DNA of 64,000 nucleotides from Lucinisca nassula (taxonomy: Eukaryota; Mollusca; Bivalvia; Lucinida; Lucinidae), in the NCBI GenBank assembly GCA_963580285.1, contig OY757020.1, forward strand, positions 100,877,497-100,941,496. Reading direction: 5' to 3'. Of the stretch, positions 11,043 to 22,015 are shown piece after piece (position 1 is the stretch's first letter; each line of letters begins with the position of its first letter). Made by a program: the position numbers and the translations under genes. Below the pieces are notes generated by a model. That model saw only the letters and a program-made list of their open reading frames with translations, made no database searches and was not told where the DNA came from.

Positions 11043-12359
11043 TTATGGAGGCATTACTGGTGATCTCGATCTACCATTACTACTTCCTGGCGTTGGAGAA
11101 TCGAGACACTCCATATCACTACTATCACTCAAAGATCCAAAACGATTACGATTTTTTACATTTTCTCTTGAGCCTTTGCGTTGTCTGTCTGATTTAATTT
11201 TTGTTTGTTGTTTCTGAGAGGATTGTTTTTGCTGCTTTTTCAAATCATTTTTAATCATCTCAAGAGTAGCGTTTTTCAGTATTTTCTCGGATTTATTAAT
11301 TTCTGTGGAAGGTGGTGGTTGTGTTTTCTTTTTGGTTGTGTTTGGTTCTTGGGTGTTTTCCTTTTTTTCATCTTCTGTTTGAGTCTTCGATTTTAATTTT
11401 TGGAGGGGTTCAAGACCAGGAATTGGATCTGTTTGGGTGATAGCATCAATGCCGGGCACCTTTTTAACGGCTGACTGGGCAATGCTGGCGTAGCTGACTC
11501 AAGGAACTGGTGTTGGCCGTTCAACTATATTCCGTGCTTCAGTAAATGAAATGTTTCTTGTGAATTTTATTCTCAGGATTTCTTTCTCTTTATGCCAAAC
11601 TTGGCAATCTTTCGAGTTCGCATTATGTTTTCCACCGCAGTTGACACATTTTGGTTCTCTGTCGCAAGATCGTTCGCTGTGGCCCGTTACTTCGCCGCAT
11701 CTGGGACAGACAGGATCCTTGGTACATCTGTCCTCATGATGGCCATACTTCTGGCAATTATGGCAGCGTAACGGGTTGGGTACATAAATTTCAACACTTA
11801 CTCTGAAGTACGCTACTTTCACATGTTTGGGCAAAACAGGATTGTTGAATGTAAAGACAAAGGTGTTTGTATCTTTAAGTTGACCGTCTCGTCGTATTTT
11901 GAATCTTTTAACTGCGGTTACACCTTGAGTCTTAGTACCCCCCAGAATCTCCTCCTCGCTACAGCCTCGTAATTCTGGGCATCTTATTACTCCCTTGGAA
12001 GTATTTAGCGAGGTGTGCGGATATACACGAACTTTCAAATTACGGAAAGTCGTGGTTCGTAGAAGATTCTCAGCGTGTGATTTACGATTCACTTCAATCA
12101 AGAGTTGATTCGATCTCTGCAACTTTTTGATGTTTTCTGGTTCACCTGAGATGCTGTTGATTACTTTTTTAATTACAAATGGTGACAGAGACGTAATGCT
12201 TTTACTTTCTTCAGTACATTCTACTATGATGAAGCGCGGGAAGTTTTTATTTTCTGTAGAAGCTTTTGGAATTTCAGGTGCGTTTAGTTCGTTGTCTGAT
12301 TCATCAGACTCGGAAATATCTTGGTCAGTTGTTTTTTTCCGTTTATTAAGGGTAGCCAT
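11043..12359 (-). pseudogene. Nimb-B ORF1, one in-frame stop
   Basis: About 438 codons from 'MATLNKRKK' (12,359). Three CCHC knuckles: 'CHNCQKYGHHEDRC', 'CPRCGEVTGHSERSC' and 'CVNCGGKHNANSKDC'. The only break is a TGA at 11,499-11,501 between 'TPVP' and 'VSYAS'; in copy A that position is Gly, so a single GGA to TGA change explains it. Upstream open codons ('MFPCRAPRW...') belong to the 5' UTR. Confidence 0.85.
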
Positions 12360-12890
12360 GATGAAAAGCTGGCATGATTCGTCTTCCGTGCTCTCCGCCC
12401 ACCGTGGAGCCCTACAAGGGAACACTTTCAGTGAGTGGCTTTCCTACCGCAAGTGTTAGAGATACACAGAAGATATACTCGTACGAGCAAGAAGCTGCAC
12501 GATTGGTCCGTTAAGCCGCCGCCTTCTAGAAATGGAAAGGTTGTGAAAAGACTTTATGAGCAAACGGTGTGTATTCAGGGTGATACAAAAGACAAGGAAG
12601 AGAACGTAAAAGGTTATTCCTAGGGCTTGGCGCAACCAGCCGATTGACCGTGCCGGACCGTCTAACCGAAATCCAGGCCAAAGAGGCGTGTTGGGTACCT
12701 GAAGCACAGAACTCCCGATAACCCTCAACCTCCAGGACCCCTTCATCCGGCTTACGGGACGCCACCCACGGCAAACGGGTGGTAATTCCTATAGCTCTTC
12801 CCAGTGGGCACAAAGACCACAGCAGCAATGTGCCCAGTGGGAATTGAGCCCCCAGGGCCACGGCAAGGCAGGAAGTCTAATAACTGGGGG

Positions 12891-12981
12891 ACGAAGCATG
12901 TGAAAATGGCTCTTTATAGACATGACTAACAATATGTATTTTGTTTAGTGAACCAACAGCGCAAAGTACGCATTATAAATA
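12891..12981. other. Short unassigned spacer between LINE copies
   Basis: About 90 bp of AT-rich sequence between the 5' end of Nimb-B and the left TSD of Nimb-D. Nothing recognised. Confidence 0.5.
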
Positions 12982-13117
12982 GTGATGGGAATGATGATGA
13001 TGATGATGATTTCGTATTTAACGACGCGTCAGTCGGTTAATGGTTAAACGGCATGAATAATATTGACGATATTAAAAGTAACAAGTCAGAATGATAATGT
13101 ATAAAAATCTGAAACAG

Positions 13118-16100
13118 TTAAATCTTATGAAAAAGACCAATTTCTTTTAAGAATAAAATAATGTTATCAACAGGTACATCTCGAAACAGTTGTTGCAAAG
13201 TGTTAGCTTTGAAAAATAAAATACGTGAGGGTGAAAAGTCAACACAGTCAATTAAGATATGTTTCACAGTGAATGGCTGATCACAACCTACACAAGAAGG
13301 CTGATCATCACCATTAAAAATATAAGAATGAGTAACTCTAGTATGGCCGATGCGCAGTCGTGTAAATACTACGTCCTCTTTTCTGGAAAACTGTGGAGGA
13401 GAGCATTTTGTACTAACGACAGGTTTAATGGCATGGAGTTTGTTATTTATTGCACGGTCCCATTCGCCTTGCCATTCCGACAAGATGTATCTATTGATAA
13501 ATGGTTTAAAATTATTAAAAGGAATTTTAAAAACAGATGGATCAAGATTGAGCGATTCCTTTGCTTTCTTGTCAGCATATTCATTGCCGACAATGCCAAT
13601 ATGGCTCGGAAGCCAACAAAACAAGATTTGGTGTGTTTTAGAAATTTCATGATGTTTTTCGATCAATTTTTGAATTTGAGGATTTTTAGATGATGAATGG
13701 TCTAAAGCCTTAAGCACAGAAAGTGAATCAGAAAATATAATTGCTTTTTGAATTGTTGAAGAACTGATAAAATCTAAAGCTAGGTCTATTGCTTTGGCTT
13801 CAGCTGTAAAAAGAGATGAACCATATCTTTAAAAACATACGCACAACCAACTTTATCTCCTTCTTTGGAACCATCAGTATAGACTTGCTGGTAATCATTG
13901 TAACGTGACTGCAGTACCTGAAAGTTTTGTTTGAGAAGTATTGGATTTGATTCGGATTTTTTGCCATCATGTAAGTCGAACAGAATAGAAGGTTTTTTAA
14001 TACACCAAGATGGAACTTCGGCCGTTTCATGTTTTTGAATATTTTTGAGGTCGATACCTGAATTTTCTAGCAGTGGTAAAATACGTAATCCAAAAGGTTT
14101 GATTGCTGTGGGTTTTGTTTCATACTTATCTACAAATGTAGGTGGAAATGGAATTTTGGATGCCGGGTTAGATGGATTTGCAGCAAGTCTAATAGCATAC
14201 TGAAGAGAAAGTTTCTCTCTACGCGAAGTTAAAGATGGTTCACCTGCTTCTACATAAAGGCTTAATACGGGAGAAGTACGGAAGGCTCCCACAGCCAGAC
14301 GAAGGCCTTGGTGATGGATAGTATCCAAGGATTTTAAATAGGACTTTCTGGCAGAACCATAAACAACAGACCCATAATCTAATTTAGATCTTATTAAAGA
14401 CCGGTAAAGATGTAATAAAGTATACCGATCTGCTCCCCAACTTGTATGAGCTAAATCTTTCAAAAGATTCAAAGCTTTTAAGCATTTCGCTTTAAGATAT
14501 TTAATATGGGGAATAAAAGATAACTTTTGATCAAATATGACCCCAAGAAATTTGGCTTCTTCAACAACAGGAATTTGTGATCCGTATAAAAACAGGGAAG
14601 GATGTTCGTGTTTCTTCCGTAGTTTACAAAAATGAACACACTGCGTTTTCGACTTGGAGAACTTGAAACCATTTTTATCAATCCATTCTTCTATTCGTTT
14701 TAAATTTTGTTGTAACTTTCGTTCAATTGTTTTCATATTTTTTGAACGGTAACATATACAAAAATCATCAACATACAATGAACAATCAGTTTTGTTGTCC
14801 AAACATTGTACAATATTGTTTATTTTGATGTTAAATAGCGTAGTTGAAAGAATACTACCCTGTGGGACACCCTGTTCTTGATCATAGAAATCTGACACGG
14901 TAGACCCCACACGCACCTGAAACATGCGCGCACCTGAAACATGCGCTCCCCTAAAAAGCTTTCAATAAAACTGGGAAGTTTTCCTCTAAAGCCAATGTTA
15001 TGTAGATCTTTCAATATTCCATAACGCCATGTTGTATCATATGCTTTCTCCAAGTCGAAAAAGACAGCTACTACGTGTTCTTTGTTAATAAAAGCATCTC
15101 GTATAAATGTTTCTAGTCTTATTAAATTGTCATTGGTACTACGTTCCGAACGAAAGCCCGATTGATATTCTGAAATGAGGTTGTTGGACTCTAAGTACCA
15201 GACTAATCTCTTGTTTATCATTCTCTCCAATGTTTTACACAAACAACTTGTCAAAGCTATCGGACGATAATTTGTAGGTTCTGCATGATATTTCCCTGGT
15301 TTCGGAATTGGTACAACTGTAGCTACACGCCAGCTCTCAGGACAGACCCCCGTTTCCCAAATATTATTAAAGATATCTAAAAGTGTTGTAAGAGAACTTT
15401 TAGGCAGATGTTTAAGCATCTGATAATGAACTTCATCGGGGCCGGTTGCCGTATCATGTGATTTTTCAATGGCTTCAACGAGTTCGGATAAGTTAAAAGG
15501 TTTGTTGTATTCTTCGTGATTAAGTGATTTAAAGTTTAGATTTCTTTTCTCTTGGTCCTTTTTGAAATTTCTAAAAGTGTCAGAATAATTACGCGATGAT
15601 GAATTTCTCAAGAATGTGTGCCCAAGAGTATCTGAAATATCTTTTTTTGTTGAAGCTATTGTGTCAAATTCAGTATTTAAATGTGTAAAACTAGAAGACT
15701 TTGTTTTTCCTGAAATTTTTCGTACCATATCCCAAACCTTTTTAATGGGGGTTTTATAGTTCAATTTGGAGACATATTCTCTCCATGACTTTCGTTTGGA
15801 AGCTCGGATTGTTCGCCGAGCTTTAGCTCTAAAAACTTTTACGTCGTTGAGCTTTTCTGAAGTGGGATTTTTGCAGAACTTATTTAGAGCCTGTTTACGC
15901 TTTTTAATAGCTTCTTTACAGTCATTATTAAACCAAGGCTTGCTTTTCTTAGTATTTGTGGAGGTCTTTGGAATGCATTGTTCTGATATGTTAATAAGTG
16001 TATCTGTGAAATCAGAAACAATGTCGGATGATTCATTAAAATGATCAATTGATAACTCTTCTTCACATAAATTATGGAATAATTCCCAGTCGGCTTTATT

Positions 16101-16796
16101 CATTTTCCATTTCTGGTTAGAGTCCCCATCTGGTTCGTTTACACTCTCAATTATAACAGGGAAGTGATCACTTCCGCACTGATCATCATGAACAGACCAG
16201 TCATAGTCTAAGAAGAGAGATGGGTGACACAAAGAGAGATCTAAAGAAGACAAATGACCTGTCGCAGGGTGAAGGTAAGTATAAGATTTATCATTCATCA
16301 AGCAAAGATCGTTCTTTGCAATAAAATCTTCAACAAATGCTCCTCTGTTATTGATATCTTTACAGCCCCATAGAATATTGTGACCATTGAAGTCGCCAAC
16401 TAAAAGATATGGCGATGGAAGTTGACTCAGCAATGAGTCAAGATGTTCGGGCTTTAAAGAAAATGAGGGTGGGATATATAGAGAGCAAATTGAAGTTTCT
16501 TTATCCAGAGAAACCGATACTGCTACAGCTTGTAGATCTGTTTTTAATTTGATCTCTCTTTGTGGTAAACATGATTTAACAAAAATTGAACTGCCACCAG
16601 ATGGTTTGTTACCACCAGAATAGATATAGTTGTATGTATTGAAACCCCTAACATCTATGTTGTCATTAATTTTTAAAAAAGTTTCTTGCAAACAAAACAC
16701 CGATGGGGTTAGTAGCGAAATAAGTAATAAGAGTTCATTATAATTCGATTTAAGACCTCGACAATTCCATTGTATTATTTTGTGTTTTAAATCCAT
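13118..16796 (-). pseudogene. Nimb-C/D hybrid ORF2 (APE-RT-RNase H), broken
   Basis: Full set of APE, RT and RNase H motifs from 'MDLKHKIIQWNCRG' (16,796) to 'KEIGLFHKI' (13,118). Two lesions break it. A 17-bp direct duplication of CGCACCTGAAACATGCG around 14,912-14,945 sits in the RT palm between 'GERMF' and 'QVRVGS'. A 25-bp deletion near 13,825 removes the RNase H segment between 'CAYV.KD' and 'GSSIF'. The C-terminal Cys/His finger is intact. Confidence 0.85.
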
Positions 16797-16828
16797 TTTA
16801 AGGAGAGATATTTAAAGACTAGAAACTA

Positions 16829-18563
16829 TTATGGAGGTGCAATTGGTGATATAGATCTGCTACCACCAGCTCGTGGTGTGGCAGACCTCGATCTGTTATT
16901 GCCACTTGGTGATGATGGAGTTTCAGTCCACTCCATACCACTGTCACTCAAAGATCCGAATCTGTTCTGAAATTTTATATTGTCTCTTTCCATTTTACGT
17001 TGTCTGTCTGTTTGTCTTTGAGACAATTGATGTTTTTTGATCGGATCTTGCGACCCCTTATTAGTTCGACCTGAGTCGGGTTTCTCTTTTACATTCGGCG
17101 CTGGCTTCGGTACGGTCGCTGTCGACCGATCCGAAGCAACCTGGATTGCGCCTTTTGATAAATTGGTTGAACTTTGTGGTGCTGGAGTGGATTTACTCCA
17201 TGCACCAGACTTTTTCAGTTCAGCAATGTATGATTCAGCAGTCTGTGTTGCGGAGCTGGTACATTTAACACCAGCACCCTTTGTGATGCTGGCGAAACTG
17301 GTGGTTGGTGTTATGTATCGCTCTTCGACAATCTTCCGCGCTTCTGGGAATGTTATCCCCCTGTGGTATTTGACGGTAAGTATTTCTTTTTCTTTTTTCC
17401 ACGCCGGACAGTCTCGGGAGAAAACAGCATGTTTGCCATCACAATTTACGCATTTGGGTTCATTTTTGCAGTTGAGGTGATTATCAACATGCTTTTCTTG
17501 ACCACAATTAGGACAGAGTTGTTTTCTCTGACATCTGCTTTCGTGGTGTCCAAAAGCCTGACAAGAGTAACATCTAAGAGGGTTTGGGATGTATACCTCT
17601 ACGTTAATGGAAAGATATGCTACTTTGATTTTCTTGGGTAGAACTGGTGTATTAAAAGTCAACACATAAGTTGCTGTTGGTTTTAGTACACCATTTCTAC
17701 GGACTTTGATGTTACGAACACCAATAACCCCTTGATCTTTCAGGTTATCAATGATCTCTTCGTCTGAACAAGGACGCAGTTCTGGACTGCGAATCACTCC
17801 TTTAGATGAGTTTAGTGTGTTGTGAAGAGATATTTTTACCGAAAGATCAAAGAGTTTTTTGGTGGCGAGCAGGCTTAAAAAATTTTTTTGTCTAAATCGC
17901 GACGGAAGTAAGGGCGAGGATTGTGGCCACGTAAAATCGATTTAAGCCCCCCAGTGGAAATCTTCCACTGACCGTTCCAAGGCGGCTCTTCTGTGGCGAT
18001 TTATTTATGTTGTTGTTTGTTACTTGCTGTGTGTATCACTTGTGTCTTTTAATTTTGGATGGCCATATGGCCATTTTGTGGGAAAGTAACTGTCCATATG
18101 GCCTTCCTTTGTTTAGGTTTCCATTATGGTCTGGTCGCTTAATGTTTGTATTTCTTTACCTTTGGTGTCTTTTATGGATGGAGTAAGTTAATTGTATCAA
18201 TTCCTGATCTTTGTTTTACTTTTACTTTACAACTTGCGGTTTTCTCTCGAGTTCCAAGAGAAGGTCACCTGATTTGAGTGATTTAATACTCTTTGGGTGT
18301 CCGGCTATGGCGACAATACTTTTCTCGATAACAAAGGGAGAAAGGCTTGACACAGTTCGTGTATCGTCAAGCGACGTGACGACCAAGAAACGCGGAACAT
18401 TGTCAAAGTTTGGTTCAGCAGACTGCTGACTTGATTGTTGACTTGACTGCTGACTGGAATTTTGACTGTGTTCATCCGATTAGGATGAATCATCGTCTTT
18501 TTTACGTTTAGTTGCGTTGCGGTTAGGTGCGTGGGTGCGGTTGTCTTTTTTTCCATGAGCCAT
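16829..18563 (-). pseudogene. Nimb-C ORF1 interrupted by a solo PLE-terminal repeat
   Basis: Starts at 'MAHGKKDNR' (18,563). The coding sequence runs to about 18,231, is split by a 350-bp PLE-type terminal repeat, and resumes at about 17,877 to the stop at 16,829. There is also an in-frame TAA near 18,481 in the Ser/Asp-rich head. The knuckles are 'CYSCQAFGHHESRC', 'CPNCGQEKHVDNHLNC' and 'CVNCDGKHAVFSRDC'. Confidence 0.8.
17878..18227 (+). repeat. Solo PLE-type terminal repeat (Z) inside Nimb-C ORF1
   Basis: Runs from 'TTTGTCTAAATCGCGAC' to 'GTTTTACTTTTACTT'. It contains the hairpin CAGTGGAAATCTTCCACTG and the palindrome ATGGCCATATGGCCAT, like the repeats between PLE units at 30-50 kb. It lies in the opposite orientation to the host LINE. 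Its flanks, 'GGCTTA' on the left and 'TTTACAACTTG' on the right, rebuild the uninterrupted ORF1 sequence, but a TSD longer than 3 bp cannot be proved. Confidence 0.75.
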
Positions 18564-18746
18564 GAGAAAAAATTCCTAGTTTCGTCCCAAGTGCTCTCCG
18601 CCCTCCGTGGAGCCCTACAAGGGAACACCATAATGGAGTGGTTATCCAACTCGCAGGTGTTAGAGATACACATGAGATATACTCGCATAAACAAAATGCC
18701 TACACGATTGATCCGTTTTGCCACCGCCTTCTAGAGATAAAAAGAC

Positions 18747-19555
18747 AGACTAGAAATGCGTCCATAGGACACGGATGCCCCCGCCCGAAAATATGTCTAT
18801 GTTCATATTCATCCATAGAAAGTTATTGACAGTGTTTAAGTTTTCGACCCTTTTTATGCCATTTGACCTCCCAAGTATGACCTTGGAGGTACGGATCTGG
18901 GTTTGCACATGACACATTGACTCATGATGGTTAACATTTCTTCAAAATAATTTCAAAATCCATCCAAAAATAAGTAAGTTATTGGCTGCGTTTAAGTTTC
19001 GGACCGTTTTTTTGACCTTGGAGGTACGGACCTGGATTTTGCATGTGACACATCGACTCATGATGGTTAACATTTCTACAAAGTAATTTCAAAATCCATC
19101 CAGAAATAAGAAAGTTATTGACTGCGTTTAAGTTTCGGACCCTTTTTTTTTGACCTCCAAGTATGACCTTGACCTTGGAGGTACGGACCTGGGTTTTGCA
19201 TGTTACAGATCGACTCATGATGGTTAACATTTCTCCAAAGTAATTTCAAAATCCATCCAGAAATAAGAAAGTTATTGACTGCGTTTAAGTTTCGGAGCCT
19301 TTTTTTGACCTTTGACCTCTAAGTATGACCTTGACCTTGGAGGTACGGACCTGGGTTTTGCACGTGACACGTCGTCTCATGATGGTTAACATTTCTGCCG
19401 AGTAATTTTAAAATCCATCAAGAAATAAAGAAGTTATTGACTGCGTTTAAGTTTCGGACGCACGGACGGACGGACGCACGCACGGACGAACGGACGGACG
19501 GACAGGGGCAACGCTATATGCCCTTTCCACCATTCTTCGAATGGCGGGGGCATAA
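18747..19555. mobile_element. Satellite-cored element (Helentron/pearl-like), in Nimb-C 5' UTR
   Basis: Five units of about 157 bp begin at about 18,822, 18,978, 19,114, 19,271 and 19,433; each contains a 'GACCTTGGAGGTACGGACC' phrase. The core is followed by a GACGGACG/GCACGCAC run and a terminal 'CCATTCTTCGAATGG' hairpin ending 'GGGGGCATAAAA'. The flanks rejoin to the uninterrupted 5' UTR of sister copies with no clear TSD, as in Helitron/Helentron-type insertions. Class assignment is inference. Confidence 0.6.
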
Positions 19556-19785
19556 AAAGGGTAAGGTAAATGGGCATATGGTTGGTATCAGGAAAGATAC
19601 AAAAAGAGTTGAAGAGAAAGCAAAGTGGTATCTCTAGGGCTCGGCGTGACCAGCCGATTGACCGTGCCGGACCGCACGGCCACCCGTCTACACCGAAAAG
19701 CCAGGCCAAAGAGGCGTGTTGGGTACCTGAAGCACCGCCACCTCAGGTAACCCTCAACCTCCAGGATCCCTTCTTCCGGCTTACA

Positions 19786-19950
19786 TAGAAGCCTCCGTGG
19801 TCGAGTGGTTACGCTACTCGCCTTGTAAACCAGGGGTCGCAGGTTCGATCCCGGGCTTCTTCAGACTTTCGGATGAGTCTTTAAACCGAGGTCCCGTCTC
19901 CGTATGACCTTAGCTGTTGGTGGGACGTAAAACTGAAACACTCACTCACT
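19786..19950 (+). mobile_element. tRNA-derived SINE with 13-bp TSD
   Basis: The first 70 or so bases fold like a tRNA: A box TGGTCGAGTGG, a central 'CTTGTAAACC' that would be a TGT anticodon loop, and B box GGTTCGATCCC. A unique region and a tail 'GGGACGTAAAACTGAAACAC(TCAC)n' follow. The TSD CTTCCGGCTTACA lies at 19,773-19,785 and 19,951-19,963. It inserted into the 5' UTR of Nimb-C upstream of the ribozyme stems. It is not a free-standing tRNA gene because the unique tail and TSD mark a retroposon. Confidence 0.88.
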
Positions 19951-19990
19951 CTTCCGGCTTACAGGACGCCACCCACGGCAAACGGGTGGT

Positions 19991-20097
19991 ACTTCCTTTA
20001 GCTCTTCCCAGTGGGCACAAAGACCACAGCGGCAATGTGCCCAGTGGGAATTGAGCCCCCAGGGCCACGGCAAGGCAGGAAGTCTAATACCTGGGGG
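19991..20097 (-). ncRNA. HDV-like ribozyme at the 5' end of Nimb-C (predicted)
   Basis: P1 (20,097-20,090), P2, P3, the long P4 and the C-U-A-A segment are all conserved relative to copy H. Confidence 0.65.
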
Positions 20098-20425
20098 GTG
20101 GAATATATAAAGGGCATATTGTAGTTTCTTTATCCAGAGAAACCGATACTGCTACAGCTTGTAGGTCTGTTTTTAATTTGATCTCTCTTTGTGGTAAACA
20201 TGATTTAACAAAAATTGAACTGCCACCAGATGGTTTGTTACCATCAGAATAGATATAGTTGTATGTATTGAAACCCCTGACATCAATGTTGTCATCAGTT
20301 TTTAAAAAAGTTTCTTGCAAACAAAAAACCGATGGGTTTAATAACGAAATAAGTAATAACAGCTCGTTATAATTTGATTTAAGACCTCGACACTTCCATT
20401 GTATTATTTTGTGTTTTAAATCCAT
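20098..20425 (-). pseudogene. Nimb-D ORF2, N-terminal 109 codons
   Basis: 'MDLKHKIIQWKCRG' (20,425) to 'PLYIPP'. The APE Asn in 'WNCRG' is replaced by Lys (AAG), a lesion in a catalytic position. It is cut at codon 107-109 by the 5' end of copy C. Confidence 0.85.
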
Positions 20426-20450
20426 TTTATGAAGAGATTAAGACTAGAAA

Positions 20451-21795
20451 CTATATTGGAGCTGCAATTGGTGATATAGATCTGCTACCACCAGCTCGTG
20501 GTGTTGCAGACCTCGATCTGTTATTGCTACTTGGTGATGATGGAGCTTCAAACTCCATATCACTGTCACTTAAAGATCCGAATCTGTTCTGAAATTTTAT
20601 ATTGTCTCTTTCCATTTTACGTTGTCTGTCTGTTTGTTTTTGAGACAAGTGTTGTTTCTTCGGATCTTCTGATCCCTTAGTTCGACCTAAGTCGAGTTTC
20701 TCTTTTACATGCGGCGCTGGCTTCGGTACGGTCGCTGTCGACCGATCCGAAGCAACCTGGATTGCGCCATTTGATAAACTGGTTGAACTTTGTGGTGCCG
20801 GAGTGGATTTACTCCATGCACCAGATTTTTTCAGTTCAGCTATGTATGATTCAGCAGTCTGTGTTTCGGAGCTAGAAACTTTTACAGCAGCACCCTTTGT
20901 GATGCAGGCGTAACTAGTGGTTGGTGTTCTGTATCGCTCATCAACAATTTTCCGCGCTTCTGGGAATGTTATCCCCCTTTGGTATTTGACAGTGAGTATT
21001 TCTTTTTCTTTTTTCCATGCCGGACAATCTCGAGAGAAAACAGCATGCTTGCCACCACAATTGACGCATTTGGGTTCATTTTTGCAGTTTTGGTGGTTAT
21101 CGACATGTTTTTCCTCACCACAGTTTGGACAGAGTTGTTTCTTCTGACATCTGCTTTCGTGGTGACCAAAAACCTGACAATGATAACATCTGAGAGGGTT
21201 TGGTATATACACCTCTACGTTAACAGATAGATATGCAACTTTTATTTTCTTGGGCAGAACTGGTGTATTAAATGTCAACACGTAGGTACTTGTTGGCTTT
21301 AATACACCACCTCTACGAACTTGGATGTTACGTACACCAATGACGCCTTCATCTCTCAAATTCTCAACAATCTCGGTATCGTTGCACGGGCGTAGCTCTG
21401 GGCTGCGGATGACACCTTTACATGAGTTTAGGGTTTTGTGCAACGATACTTTGACGTTGAGATCGAAGAGCTTTGTGGTACCAAGCAGGTTTTTGACCTG
21501 CTGTTCTCTCTCGATTTCCAAGAGGAGATCACCTGACTTCAGTTTCTTGATACTTTTTGGATGTCCGGCAATGGACACTATACTCTTTTCGATCACAAAA
21601 GGTGATAAATCTGACACCGTACTGTATCATCACGTGATGTTATCACCAAGAAGCGTGGAAAATTGTTAAGCTTTTGAGTTTCAGACTGCTGACTAGACTG
21701 CTGACTTGACTGCTGACAGGGTCCATCCGTTCCGGATGAATCCTCGTTTTTTTACGTTTAGCTGCGTTGCGGTTATGTTTTTTTCCATGAGGCAT
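20451..21795 (-). pseudogene. Nimb-D ORF1, one frameshift
   Basis: Begins 'MPHGKKHNR' (21,795) with an Asp/Ser/Gln head. A frameshift near 21,620-21,630 (region of 'DDTR') separates the head from the remaining 388 codons. The three CCHC knuckles 'CYHCQVFGHHESRC', 'CPNCGEEKHVDNHQNC' and 'CVNCGGKHAVFSRDC' are intact. It ends 'SISPIAAPI', as copy H does. Confidence 0.85.
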
Positions 21796-22002
21796 AAGGA
21801 AAAAATTCTAGTTTCGTCCCAAGTGCTCTCCAACCCTCCGTGGAGCCCTACAAGGGAACACCATAATGGAGTGGTTATCCTACTCGCAGGTGTTAGAGAC
21901 ACGTGAGATATACTCGTATAAACAAAGACCACAGCGGCAATGTGCCCAGTGGGAATTGAGCCCCCAGGGCCACGGCAAGGCAGGAAGTCTAATACCTGGG
22001 GG
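21796..22002 (-). other. Nimb-D 5' UTR with internal deletion through the ribozyme
   Basis: Compared with sister copies about 330 bp are missing between 'ATAAACAAA' and 'GACCACAGCGG' (junction near 21,925). P1, P3 and one P4 strand remain; the other P4 strand, the catalytic C segment and P2' are gone, so this copy should not self-cleave. Confidence 0.75.
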
Positions 22003-22015
22003 GTGATGGGAATGA

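Larger units (their letters stand above)
9775..12890 (-). mobile_element. Nimb-B: LINE copy lacking its 3' part
   Basis: 5' UTR (12,890-12,360), ORF1 and the first 400 or so codons of ORF2. The element is split by Nimb-A; about 30 bp of its ORF2 lies on the other side at 3955-3985. The last 2.3 kb of ORF2 and the 3' UTR are missing, which is not what ordinary 5' truncation produces. No TSD pairs the 12,890 end with the 3953 end, so a deletion or rearrangement is likely. Confidence 0.8.
12995..22002 (-). mobile_element. Nimb-C/D: compound of two LINE copies fused within ORF2
   Basis: The outer TSD GTGATGGGAATGA lies at 12,982-12,994 and 22,003-22,015, so one insertion (D) defines the whole block. 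A second complete 5' end (copy C) sits at 20,097 and abuts ORF2 of D at codon 107 or so. Only one ORF2 body and one 3' UTR exist between 12,995 and 16,796, so ORF2 here is a hybrid of the outer 3' part and the inner 5' part. The 5' UTR of C also carries a satellite-cored insert and a tRNA-SINE. Confidence 0.8.

Noticed and set aside
19786..19860. Free-standing tRNA-Thr gene
   Set aside because: The tRNA-like head is continuous with a SINE tail and bounded by a 13-bp TSD inside a LINE 5' UTR.
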